A stretch of DNA of 24,498 nt from a virus, in the IMG/VR virus record IMGVR_UViG_3300032116_001266, positions 1-24,498 of that record; one strand, given 5' to 3'. Shown here one piece after another: positions 1-7,375 of this stretch. A program made the translations under genes and the position numbers. The number at the start of each line of letters is the position of its first letter. Positions within the stretch are counted from its first letter, which is position 1. The notes under the pieces are model-generated. The model was not told the origin of the DNA. It did no database searches and worked only from the letters and a program-made list of their open reading frames with translations.

Positions 1-175
1 GGTTTGTCTGCGTAGTCGTGTCGTAGAACGACCCATGAGGCAACGGCGAGTTGACCTTGTTCGTCAGCGCGATGAAGAAGAGCCGCAGCACGTTGGCGAA
101 CTGGTCGTGGTACCGACCGTCATACTGGTTCGGCGCATTCGGCAAGTTCGGCGGGACGATGTTCAAAGCGGGCAT
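1..175 (-). CDS. Tail/virion protein, N-terminal part only (cut by left edge)
   Basis: An ATG at 175-173 opens a frame that stays open to the window edge, giving 58 complete codons. It starts MPALNIVPPNLPNAP and continues with NQYDGRYHDQF and a PHGSFYDTTTQT stretch. The start overlaps the TGA stop of the upstream nozzle-type gene as ATGA, so translational coupling is likely. This type of N-terminus (NLP..P..YD..Y..QF.NVLRL) is one I recognise from tail genes that follow the nozzle-type gene in uncultured podovirus-like phages. The function is not known to me; a tail or fibre-attachment structural role is inferred from position. The C-terminus lies outside the window. Confidence 0.72.
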   Translation of the reverse strand, partial: MPALNIVPPNLPNAPNQYDGRYHDQFANVLRLFFIALTNKVNSPLPHGSFYDTTTQTN

Positions 176-2466
176 CAGCGTCTCCCATCCGGACGGACAT
201 CGATACGCATTGAACCCATCTGCCACGCTACGCCAAGCGCCGTGGACTCGATCCGGAATGCCATCTGCCTACCCCGGATGCGGGTGTAGACCTGCCCGGT
301 GTATTGCTGGATCGGTATGGTCGTCGTGCGGGTCACCGTTGGCATATCGGCAGCGTCATAGTTGGACCCCGAGTTCTGCCGGGGCTTGACCGTCAAGACG
401 ACCTGCGGGTTGTTCGCCGTCGAACCGATGAAGTTCACGTCAGGCACGATACGCCAGACATACCCGAAAGTGTGTCCGTCTTGGATGTCGAAGTCCGACG
501 ATTCAGCATACGCCTCGATAGCGCGTGGCGTAGCGGTAGACAGATCGTCGTTGCCAAACTCATGCACCACGACCTGATTCGGGATGACAAAAGGTGCAGG
601 TGTGTATGCAGTATGAGACGCTGCCGTGGTTCCGTTGACCCCTCGGATACAGCCTGTCAGAGTGTTACTGTTCTTACCGCTATAGGTGATCTGCTCGGAA
701 TCGATGGTGATGGTCCCTGCATTCGGATATGTCGAAGCGTCCGTCAGCGAGATCGTGGCGATGCTGGAGTTGATGTCGGACGACAGATACGACGTCTGGA
801 TGCTGAACACCGCAATCGGGTAGTTCCGCTGGGTGTGGTCCGCCCACGCAGTACGCACAAGCGTGCCGTAGTACCACGTCTTTTCCAGATAATTGTAGAC
901 CACATAGCGGTCGTTTACGGTGCTTGTAGCAGACGGGTAGCACCACCAGATTTCGTTGAACCCCTCATTGGCACCCGCAACGACCTGACCCATCTGGTCG
1001 AAATTGATATCGCTGAAGATGTACTGACGCAGGGTGCAGGGCAGCGTCTCGACGCGGCCTGAATACACGAAGAACTTGTCCCGCCCCATCCAGTAGACGA
1101 CGTTGTTCACAGTCATCACGGCGTTCTGGGACGAGATGGTCACATCATGGTCAAGCGGATTGAACGACCAGACGAACGGCGGACCGACATACTGCATGGA
1201 GAAAAGCGCAGTATCGGTCCAGATGAGGATCTCCTGACGGGTGTTGGTAGCCGTCACGATGTAGGAACCGTGCGAGAGTTTGGTCTCACCGGACTGGTTC
1301 GTGGTCTCCGGCACCCACTCGTAGGCGTTGCCCTGATCTGCCCAACGGACGAGAAGCGGGTCGAATGCCGTGTTGAAGTTCGTAGGGTCGTAGGGCGTAG
1401 AGCCACAAGCGATGATGAAATCGTTGGTCGGAGAGTCGATGATGACGTTGACCTTGTTCGGGATGTGCTGCCCAGCAAAACTGAAATCGACCGGAGTGTT
1501 CGACAAGGATGAAGTGGTGGCGATGGAGATAGGCACCGAAGCGCTGCCGTCCCAAGCCGTGGTGACATACGCTCCTGCGGGGATCCCGGTACCCGTCACG
1601 ATTGCGCCCGTGTTGATGCCCGAAGTGTCCGATACCGTGAGGGTTGTCACGCCCGAGCCAGCGGTCGCCGTGGTGCCGAACTTGATGGCTGCATTGGCCT
1701 TCGCTTCAAGCGTAACAGCCTTGTTCCAGTTACCGACGTCCAGCGTCCAGAAATAGATCTCGCCGCCCCGCTCCGCGAAGATGAGGTCGTCGTTGTAGTT
1801 GAACATCGACCAGAGCCGCATATTCACGCCGACACCGGAGACAGAACCCCAGCCGCCAGCACCCCACGGCGGACCGCCCCAACCCACACCAGAACTGTAA
1901 AGCGCATTGTCTGCGTTGATGTCGAAGGAGGCGATCACAACTGAGCCACCGCCTGTGGTCGTTGCGTTGGCAGGGGTGGAAGTGTAGATGGTGAAACTGT
2001 TCGCGTCAGGTACGGTCTGGATCTCGTACGCACCGTTCAAGGTCAGTCCAGCCACCGCTGTCGCGCCAGAGAAAGTGACATAGGTACCGCGAGTAGCCCC
2101 GTGGTTCGACGCGGTGACCGTGACGATCTTGCTGCCATTGGTCGTGGCAAAGGGGGCAGCGCCCAGAGCCAGAGTGCTACCGAGCGGCGTGATGTCGTAG
2201 TAGATCCCGCCCATCTCGACGTAGAACTTCTGGTTCGTCCCCATGCCAAGCAGGTTCTGGCCGAGCGTGGTCACCCAGTTCCAGACGTTGCGGCACACAC
2301 CTTTGAAGGTGCTGCCCTCGGCATTCAGCCCCTGCCAGCCGCCGATCTTCTCAGCAAAACCTGAGCGCCACCGTACCTTGTCGCAGGCGTAGTACCCGCC
2401 TTCGTTGGCATACGATGTCGATTCCCGGTTTACACCGGGACGCAACTCAAGTTTTTGAAGGGGCAT
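175..2466 (-). CDS. Large tail protein, probable tail hub/nozzle (beta-propeller-like)
   Basis: This 763-residue protein begins MPLQKLELRPGVNRESTSY and belongs to a large, Trp/Gly-rich tail protein family recurring in aquatic short-tailed phages. Recognisable segments are VRWRSGFAEKIGGW (about 31-44), GWGGPPWGAGGWG (about 193-205), RQEILIWTDTALFSMQYVGPP (mid-protein), YWMGRDKFFVYSGRV and NEIWWCYPS. The repeated aromatic and Gly pattern fits a beta-propeller or beta-barrel forming the distal tail tube. Two low-complexity beta-type stretches (about 260-330 and 560-620, the latter with DSEQITYSG and GCIRGVNGTTAA) look like inserted domains. The start ATG at 2466 lies inside the end of the endolysin gene (20-nt overlap), with GGAG 9 nt upstream. 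A nozzle or hub function is inferred from size, composition and position; an enzymatic tailspike is less likely because no catalytic signature is visible. Confidence 0.8.
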   Translation of the reverse strand: MPLQKLELRPGVNRESTSYANEGGYYACDKVRWRSGFAEKIGGWQGLNAEGSTFKGVCRNVWNWVTTLGQNLLGMGTNQKFYVEMGGIYYDITPLGSTLALGAAPFATTNGSKIVTVTASNHGATRGTYVTFSGATAVAGLTLNGAYEIQTVPDANSFTIYTSTPANATTTGGGSVVIASFDINADNALYSSGVGWGGPPWGAGGWGSVSGVGVNMRLWSMFNYNDDLIFAERGGEIYFWTLDVGNWNKAVTLEAKANAAIKFGTTATAGSGVTTLTVSDTSGINTGAIVTGTGIPAGAYVTTAWDGSASVPISIATTSSLSNTPVDFSFAGQHIPNKVNVIIDSPTNDFIIACGSTPYDPTNFNTAFDPLLVRWADQGNAYEWVPETTNQSGETKLSHGSYIVTATNTRQEILIWTDTALFSMQYVGPPFVWSFNPLDHDVTISSQNAVMTVNNVVYWMGRDKFFVYSGRVETLPCTLRQYIFSDINFDQMGQVVAGANEGFNEIWWCYPSATSTVNDRYVVYNYLEKTWYYGTLVRTAWADHTQRNYPIAVFSIQTSYLSSDINSSIATISLTDASTYPNAGTITIDSEQITYSGKNSNTLTGCIRGVNGTTAASHTAYTPAPFVIPNQVVVHEFGNDDLSTATPRAIEAYAESSDFDIQDGHTFGYVWRIVPDVNFIGSTANNPQVVLTVKPRQNSGSNYDAADMPTVTRTTTIPIQQYTGQVYTRIRGRQMAFRIESTALGVAWQMGSMRIDVRPDGRR

Positions 2467-2830
2467 CCGTCACTCTCCGCCACTCAGGCTTGCCAATACC
2501 GCGAGAGAAGTGCGGAGTATCCACCAGACGGACTCCGTTGCCGCCCCATGAGTTCAAGGGATGGAGCGATTCCCAGTACGCCCCGAGGGGGGCGAGAACG
2601 CCCTTATCGTAGCACAACTTCCCGTCCTTGAAGAAGTTGAAGTCGATGGCGCGACGGGAGAGATGCAGGCTGTTCATGGTCCGGCTGCGACCCGCCTTGA
2701 TGTGGATCTGCTGCTGCTCCGGGGTCCGGTAAAGTTCTCCCCCTGTGACGAGGAAGCCCATCTCCCGCGCCTTCTGGATGAGAAGGGCGACATCTTGCAG
2801 AAAGTCTGCCTGTTCTTCGACGTTGCTCAC
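2447..2830 (-). CDS. Endolysin, M15-type metallopeptidase (peptidoglycan peptidase)
   Basis: This 127-residue single-domain enzyme is predicted to cut peptidoglycan cross-bridges or stem peptides at lysis. The zinc-site pattern of the M15/VanY-like family is visible: SLHLSRRAIDF with His56 and Asp63 as two ligands, and PHFSR with His107 as the third. GGELYRTPEQQ (about 30-40) matches the usual N-terminal family motif, and YWESLHPLNSWGGN (about 85-98) would carry the catalytic acid region, probably Glu87. No signal peptide is visible, so export should depend on a holin. The start is GTG at 2830, with AGGAG 8 nt upstream inside the holin-like gene, and it overlaps that gene's TGA as GTGA. The pairing with the membrane protein immediately upstream supports a lysis cassette. 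Confidence 0.9.
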   Translation of the reverse strand: MSNVEEQADFLQDVALLIQKAREMGFLVTGGELYRTPEQQQIHIKAGRSRTMNSLHLSRRAIDFNFFKDGKLCYDKGVLAPLGAYWESLHPLNSWGGNGVRLVDTPHFSRGIGKPEWRRVTDAPSKT

Positions 2831-3369
2831 TTCATCATCTCCTTGATCTGGTCGGACTTGTCCCGGCTACCCTGCGACGAGCCGAAGTAGTACGAGATGA
2901 TCTGGGTAGCGATGGCCGACAGGACGCCCAAGATGTAGATGAGAATGTCCTTGCGGGTCGGTTCCACAGGCTGATCATCGAACATCACGATGCCGAACAG
3001 ACCGAAGGTCATCAGGAGAAGGGACAGCGCGAGAACGGGGGTCACGATCTTGTTGAGCAAGGGGGCTTTCTCAGAAGTGGAGATCTGTACCTCCCGCTCC
3101 CGCGCTGAATTCACATCCTTCATGTACAACTCAAGTTCGGCCAAGCCCAACTTGTTCTCTTCGATCTTGAGTCGGAGCAGTTCCTCTTCATGCTCCATCT
3201 CTGCGGACTTCAACCGGATGATCTCGTCAGCCGTCATGTCCGGCTTAAGTTCGACACCCAGTTTCTTCTCTACATACCCCTTGCCCTTGGCAAGGACGGC
3301 GTTGGCCACCAGCCCCAGCCCATTGGCAAGGAGCGGCTTCAGAAGTTCAAGGACTGCTGCTTGGATCAT
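2827..3369 (-). CDS. Holin-like membrane protein of the lysis cassette
   Basis: The protein has 180 residues. The N-terminus (1-27) is hydrophobic or amphipathic, residues about 45-100 are highly charged and probably helical (EMEHEEELLRLKIEENK), and two strong transmembrane segments follow at about 108-130 (IVTPVLALSLLLMTFGLFG) and 141-162 (DILIYILGVLSAIATQIISYY). The tail is polar, starting FGSSQGSRDKSDQ. The YYFGSS.GS..K ending after the last helix is common in phage holins of the three-helix, GTA-holin-like type. The gene is directly upstream of the M15 endolysin and overlaps it by 4 nt. Its own ATG overlaps the TGA of the 57-residue gene upstream. A holin role is inferred from topology and context; a tail-associated membrane protein is the alternative. 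Confidence 0.72.
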   Translation of the reverse strand: MIQAAVLELLKPLLANGLGLVANAVLAKGKGYVEKKLGVELKPDMTADEIIRLKSAEMEHEEELLRLKIEENKLGLAELELYMKDVNSAREREVQISTSEKAPLLNKIVTPVLALSLLLMTFGLFGIVMFDDQPVEPTRKDILIYILGVLSAIATQIISYYFGSSQGSRDKSDQIKEMMK

Positions 3370-3539
3370 AGTGAGAATCCTACACTTTGTTCAGGAGGAC
3401 GGATGGTGTTGTTGAACGGCGGGATGACAACGCTCCAATAAGTATAAGTGCTTGGATTAAGTCCGTTAACAATTAAAATACTTTGCGACCGTGGCTCGGC
3501 AGGTGGCGTGGCAAGTTGAAAAGCAGGAATCATAGCCAT
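3366..3539 (-). CDS. Small 57-residue protein between fibre and lysis genes
   Basis: This is a short gene easily missed. The ATG at 3539 opens MAMIPAFQLATPPAEP and the frame ends NNTIRPPEQSVGFSL followed by TGA at 3366. A strong GGGAG ribosome binding site sits 6 nt upstream, formed by the last codons of the fibre-type gene. The stop overlaps the holin-like ATG as ATGA. It fills the only gap between the two genes in correct coupled register, which is good evidence that it is real. It is Pro-rich with alternating hydrophobic residues (ILIVNGLNPSTYTYWSVVIPPF), suggesting a compact beta structure. I know no function; a small fibre-tip or fibre-chaperone role is only a guess from its neighbours. 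Confidence 0.72.
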   Translation of the reverse strand: MAMIPAFQLATPPAEPRSQSILIVNGLNPSTYTYWSVVIPPFNNTIRPPEQSVGFSL

Positions 3540-3542
3540 GAT

Positions 3543-4436
3543 CTACTCCCAAAGAATGGCGAGTCTGTACGTACAAAGATTGTTAACTCCGTCATTTATT
3601 GCTCCGTAATAAGTGTCGTCAAGAATAAGATACCTACGTGGAGTTGTGCCTACAATAGTCGTTGTAAAAGTACTTAATGCTGGAGTTTCAGACCTTAATA
3701 CGCTGCATACTTGCGTCGTAGGATACACTCTTGGGAAAGCCCCCCAATGCGCAAAACATTGAGTATCCGTATCAACAACAGACGAAGTAATGTTCTGCGG
3801 TACTACACAAAACTGCCCGTCTACAATAGTGTTGCTAGCGACGTTAGTTTGGAAATTAAGGCAAGCAGCATTTGGAAAGCGTGAATTACCAGAAGTATTA
3901 GATACGCCTCCCCAATAAACTACTACACCTACATTGTTCGCGTTTCCGTTAGCATCTGTTGTTTTGGCTATCGCCATTCCAGCCCAAATACCGTCGTTTC
4001 TAGCATTTTTCCATCCAAAAAACGCAAAAAATGTAGGTGTTAATACCATGTATGAGAAAAAATTACCCATACTTGGACTGGTACCTCCAGTACCCCAAGT
4101 AGTTGCATCAGTTACAGTTGCTCCTGTAAGCGTTCCTGAACCGTTACTTCCTGAACCTACACTTAGCCGCAAAGCAAGCCCTAGTGCCGATACTGAAGTA
4201 CTACTACACCCATAGTCTATCCTTATAAAAACAGATGAATCTGAAAATCGCCAGATTTCATACCCCGCAAATAAACCCTGACCGGGCGATGTCACAGTAG
4301 TCCAGTTGATCTGCCCAGTATCGCTGGTTTGAATAAGACCAATTGATGCAAAACGTGAGGATAAATTGGACCCGTTAGCGCGAAAATCAGCGGTAGTAGT
4401 CGCGTTAAGAGATGACGACCAGACAAGAGTAGTCAT
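3543..4436 (-). CDS. Fibre-type virion protein, paralogue B of a tandem pair
   Basis: The 297-residue product starts MTTLVWSSSLNAT and is clearly homologous along its length to the next gene upstream. Shared blocks are LSSR.ASIGLI.TSDTGQINW (about 26-46), FAGYEIWRF, GSNGSGTLTGA, NITSS.V..DTQCFAHW, PRVYP and the C-terminal AIVGTTPR (IVGTTPR here) and LAxLWE. The centre diverges. Asn/Thr/Ser-rich beta-type composition and the position after a tail fibre suggest a receptor-binding or fibre-tip protein. The gene is much AT-richer than the capsid genes. It starts 2 nt after the upstream stop with GGGAG 6 nt before the ATG, and that site lies in the terminal Trp-Glu codons of the upstream paralogue. 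No fold or enzyme signature is recognised. Confidence 0.78.
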   Translation of the reverse strand: MTTLVWSSSLNATTTADFRANGSNLSSRFASIGLIQTSDTGQINWTTVTSPGQGLFAGYEIWRFSDSSVFIRIDYGCSSTSVSALGLALRLSVGSGSNGSGTLTGATVTDATTWGTGGTSPSMGNFFSYMVLTPTFFAFFGWKNARNDGIWAGMAIAKTTDANGNANNVGVVVYWGGVSNTSGNSRFPNAACLNFQTNVASNTIVDGQFCVVPQNITSSVVDTDTQCFAHWGAFPRVYPTTQVCSVLRSETPALSTFTTTIVGTTPRRYLILDDTYYGAINDGVNNLCTYRLAILWE

Positions 4437-4438
4437 GA

Positions 4439-5356
4439 TTACTCCCAGAGCATCGCTAATTTGTAGTTAAATATTCCGCTATTATTAAAGGTATTTATGA
4501 TCGCTCCGGCATTTGATAGATCTAAACCAAGATATGTTCTAGGAGTAGTGCCCACGATAGCGGTACTAAAAGTTGATCCAAAAGAGACTTCGTTTGTTAC
4601 AACGGTACACACGCCAATTACTGGATATACGCGCGGAGTCGCCATCCAATGAGCAAAACATTGCGTGTCAGAACCTACTAGTGACGATGTAATATTAAAA
4701 GGCACCATACAATAAGTACCGACTCTATATGGACTAACATTTGGGGAGTCTTGCAACTGCATCGCAGTATTTGTCGCAAGATTTAAAATCTGATTTGGAG
4801 CATATTCTGCAATACCTGACTGGGTATTCCAATACACTATAGCGCCGTTATTTGTAAAAACGCCATTCGCGTCTACAGTTTTGCACACCGAAAAAAATAC
4901 GTTTGACTTGTCTGGTGCCGCTGAATAATTGCTATAGCCTAAAAACCCAAAGTACCCACCTGTGTGGCACATATAAGAAGTTTTGGGCGTAGTTGCATTA
5001 CTCAAGGCTCTTGAAAGAGATGCAATAACTGTACTGGTTACTGCGCCAGTCAAAGTGCCGGAACCGTTGCTACCTTGTCCTACTGCAATACGTATAGCAG
5101 GAGTAGACTGGTTAGATCCTGAACCGGACCCATATTCCCATCTCATAAAAATAGTAGAGTCTGCAAACCGCCAGATTTCGTACCCGGCAAAATTTCCAGC
5201 AGCGGGACGAGTCACCGTAGTCCAATTGATCTGACCAGTATCGCTAGTTTTGATAAGCCCAATCGATGCTAAACGCGAGGACAGATCAGACCCCCACGCC
5301 CTAAATGAGGCGTCATCTATACTATTAATTACTTGGTTCCAAACGAGCGTTGTCAT
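4439..5356 (-). CDS. Fibre-type virion protein, paralogue A of a tandem pair
   Basis: The 305-residue product starts MTTLVWNQVINSIDD and is homologous to the following gene over most of its length. The N-terminal 50 residues, the FAGYEIWRFADS block, GSNGSGTLTGAV, NITSSLVGSDTQCFAHW and the end YKLAMLWE are shared. The middle (about 110-200) differs in sequence, as expected for a host-range or receptor-contacting region. Base composition is distinctly AT-rich: the line at 4441-4500 is about one-third G+C, against roughly 58% in a sampled line of the capsid gene. Its ATG overlaps the TGA of the tail fibre gene (ATGA) with AGGA 6 nt upstream. Function is inferred from neighbours; there is no recognisable catalytic or carbohydrate-binding motif. 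Confidence 0.78.
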   Translation of the reverse strand: MTTLVWNQVINSIDDASFRAWGSDLSSRLASIGLIKTSDTGQINWTTVTRPAAGNFAGYEIWRFADSTIFMRWEYGSGSGSNQSTPAIRIAVGQGSNGSGTLTGAVTSTVIASLSRALSNATTPKTSYMCHTGGYFGFLGYSNYSAAPDKSNVFFSVCKTVDANGVFTNNGAIVYWNTQSGIAEYAPNQILNLATNTAMQLQDSPNVSPYRVGTYCMVPFNITSSLVGSDTQCFAHWMATPRVYPVIGVCTVVTNEVSFGSTFSTAIVGTTPRTYLGLDLSNAGAIINTFNNSGIFNYKLAMLWE

Positions 5357-6288
5357 GGAATGTCCTGCAACGTGATGTAGATCGTGACTTTGGAGAACAC
5401 ACTTGACGATTGAAGACGGAAAGTCAGCAGATCGCCGGGATTGAACGTAGTAGAAGTCCAGCCCGTAAAGTCGGTACTGAAAAGGTTTGTACCATTCGTG
5501 ATCGTTGGTTTATTCGTGCCGCAGATACTGTTCAGCGAAGTCGGAATGGTAGGCTTCGCCGCTTTCCACAAGTCGATGACACAGGATCCCTGCGCGGCTT
5601 CAGTCAAAATGACGATTGAAGTGATCTGAGATTTGGAAGCGATCTCTACAGTTTGGCTAAGTGGAGCGACGATAGCCCCACCAAGCGTTGTAGCCCAACC
5701 TGCTCCGCGAGAAGCGCTGACAGTCTTGCTAACCGCGTTTTTGCTGCCATCAAGCATCAAGAACTGACCTGCCGTCAGCCCAGAAAACGTCGCCGTACCT
5801 GAGATGTCCACCGTATCAAGCGTGGTAGGTCCATTGACGTCCAAAGAGTCGGTTGTGACGCCCGCAATGGTGAGGTTCGGGAAGTAGTTGATGGCAGGGA
5901 CCGCATCCGTCCCGTTGCAAACCAGCAACATCTTTCGCCCGTTGGGGATGGAGACTCCGGTCTGTCCGGAGACCTTGACCGTGACCTGCCCTGCCGAGGT
6001 GTTGTTGTAGATGAAGTAGAGTTTCCGGTTCGCCGGGATGACGAGATTGGTGTTCGCCCCGCCTGTCCCGGTCAACTCAATGGTCATGTTGCGGGCTACT
6101 GCATTCGACCCGTTGGGCATCGCCAAGACCGTGTCGATCCCCGTAGTAACCGCTTGAGTGACGTATCCCGAGATGGCCTGCTCGATGAGCGTGCCAAGAT
6201 TCCGATTGGTCGTGTTACCCCACGAACCTGCCTGATCTTCGTTACCGATCAGTTCCAGCGCAAGATTTGATGAATATGTGCTTGCCAT
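5353..6288 (-). CDS. Tail fibre protein
   Basis: The 311-residue protein opens MASTYSSNLALELIGNED and continues QAGSWGNTTNRNLGTLIEQAI. The pattern L.GNEDQAG.WG.TTN.NLGTLLEQAI is one I recognise as the N-terminal virion-binding part of fibre proteins in many uncultured phages. The following block (about 65-130: NMTIELTGTGGANTNLVIP, YFIYNNTSAGQVTVKVSGQTG) is also conserved in that family. The C-terminal third (about 190-311) is Ser/Thr-rich and looks like the variable distal part. The ATG at 6288 is 11 nt after the upstream stop; a GAGG lies about 10 nt before it. It heads a run of three fibre-type genes, so it probably anchors or cooperates with the two paralogues that follow. Confidence 0.82.
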   Translation of the reverse strand: MASTYSSNLALELIGNEDQAGSWGNTTNRNLGTLIEQAISGYVTQAVTTGIDTVLAMPNGSNAVARNMTIELTGTGGANTNLVIPANRKLYFIYNNTSAGQVTVKVSGQTGVSIPNGRKMLLVCNGTDAVPAINYFPNLTIAGVTTDSLDVNGPTTLDTVDISGTATFSGLTAGQFLMLDGSKNAVSKTVSASRGAGWATTLGGAIVAPLSQTVEIASKSQITSIVILTEAAQGSCVIDLWKAAKPTIPTSLNSICGTNKPTITNGTNLFSTDFTGWTSTTFNPGDLLTFRLQSSSVFSKVTIYITLQDIP

Positions 6289-6299
6289 CGTCTACTGCC

Positions 6300-7016
6300 T
6301 CACGCTGCAATCTCTGTCCAGTTCGGGTTCTGCGTCGTAGGTATGTCGTTCCAATTCGGGGTCTGCGCCGTACCGATCCCTGTCCAGTTGGCGTTCTGGG
6401 TAGTGTTGATGATATCCCAAATGTCCACCCGGCTCACGTAGCCCGTAGCCTGCACACCCAGCGGGATGATGACCACCCCGAGGGACGCACCGACCGTACC
6501 GACCTGCCCCGTAGCGGAGACCCCGGTCACTTGGACCAGTACACGCTCGCCTACCTCGACAGTACCGACGTACCCCGTTACCTCCAGTCCGGTGACTTGG
6601 ATGATGTTCTCGGAGATGACCGTGATGGCCCCGAGCGCCGTAGTACCCACGACCCCGGTAGGCTGGACAACCGTCTCAGCCAGTACTGTGACGGTACCAA
6701 GAGCGGTCGTGCCCACAACCCCGGTAGGCTGCACCAGCGCCGCAGCGGCGACCGCTACCGTCCCGACTTCACCTGTAGCCGAGACTCCCGTAGGGGTGAC
6801 AAGCGCCACTCCGACGACCGTGACCGTGCCTACGGAGCCTGTAGCCGAGACCCCCGCGACCGCGAATACGCAGTCGGTGACAACTGTCTCGTTACCTATG
6901 ACGCCAGTTGCTGAGACCCCGGTGACAAGGACCGTGACCCCAGCAGCCGCTGAGATATCGAACGCCGAGGTTGAGAACGCCGACGTCGAGAATGACGCCG
7001 ACGAAAATGCGCTCAC
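6300..7016 (-). CDS. Repeat-containing structural protein (about 22-residue VTGVSATG.VGTV repeats)
   Basis: The 238-residue protein uses a GTG start at 7016 that overlaps the upstream TGA (GTGA). The N-terminus is Ser/Ala/Phe-rich (MSAFSSASFSTSAFSTSAF). From about residue 31 to 205 there are eight imperfect units of about 22 residues with a core such as PTGVSATGEVGTVAV; units four and five (QPTGVVGTTALG) are nearly identical. The C-terminus has three shorter units with an Asn-Trp core (QNANW, QTPNW, QNPNW). Such repeats predict a repetitive beta structure like a fibre shaft, and the next gene downstream is the tail fibre. Similar repeat proteins occur in other environmental phages. It has two Cys (VVTDCVFAV has one) and no signal peptide. 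Confidence 0.8.
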   Translation of the reverse strand: MSAFSSASFSTSAFSTSAFDISAAAGVTVLVTGVSATGVIGNETVVTDCVFAVAGVSATGSVGTVTVVGVALVTPTGVSATGEVGTVAVAAAALVQPTGVVGTTALGTVTVLAETVVQPTGVVGTTALGAITVISENIIQVTGLEVTGYVGTVEVGERVLVQVTGVSATGQVGTVGASLGVVIIPLGVQATGYVSRVDIWDIINTTQNANWTGIGTAQTPNWNDIPTTQNPNWTEIAA

Positions 7017-7372
7017 GGCGTTCCGCGCCAGAGATCTCCAGACGTGCCATCGCCATACACGGTGGCATTGTTCATCTTGGAGACGTTAACGCTCTCAATA
7101 GCCGCAACTACCTCCTCACGGACATCTGTCGGGTCAGCACCGCTGGCCGTGATGTGCAGAACGAAATCACCGAGGGTGTCGGTGTTGCCCGTAGTCAGAG
7201 CGATGCTGTACCAGCCATCACCGCGCTCAGTAACGGTTGGGCTGATGGATGCGAACGCCGCGCCGTTCTTCGAGAGCGTGATCGTGAGCGTGGCCCCGGT
7301 CTTGCCCGTGATGTGGTCAGACGAGTCCGTCATGAGGACCATCAGATTCCGCGTCGTATTCTGTTTAAGCAT
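7013..7372 (-). CDS. Small virion/fibre-associated beta-sandwich-like protein
   Basis: The 119-residue protein starts MLKQNTTRNLMVLMTDSSDH and carries TGKTGATLTITLSKNGAAF, ISPTVTERGDGWYSIAL and TLGDFVLHITASGADPTD. This arrangement, with alternating hydrophobic residues and the GDGW turn, is familiar from proteins or domains attached to fibres in phages of several morphologies and predicts an Ig-like beta sandwich. The end is NNATVYGDGTSGDLWRG. The start at 7372 has AGGTGAT about 5 nt upstream and follows the preceding stop by 3 nt. A structural or baseplate-accessory role is inferred. Confidence 0.75.
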   Translation of the reverse strand: MLKQNTTRNLMVLMTDSSDHITGKTGATLTITLSKNGAAFASISPTVTERGDGWYSIALTTGNTDTLGDFVLHITASGADPTDVREEVVAAIESVNVSKMNNATVYGDGTSGDLWRGTP

Positions 7373-7375
7373 AGA

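Noticed and set aside
304-1062. A 252-codon plus-strand frame
   Set aside because: It is antisense to the nozzle-type tail gene, with Arg-rich shadow composition.
3543-5356. Diversity-generating retroelement acting on the fibre pair
   Set aside because: No reverse transcriptase is visible in the window and no template/variable repeat pair with adenine-directed changes was seen; the difference between copies looks like ordinary divergence.
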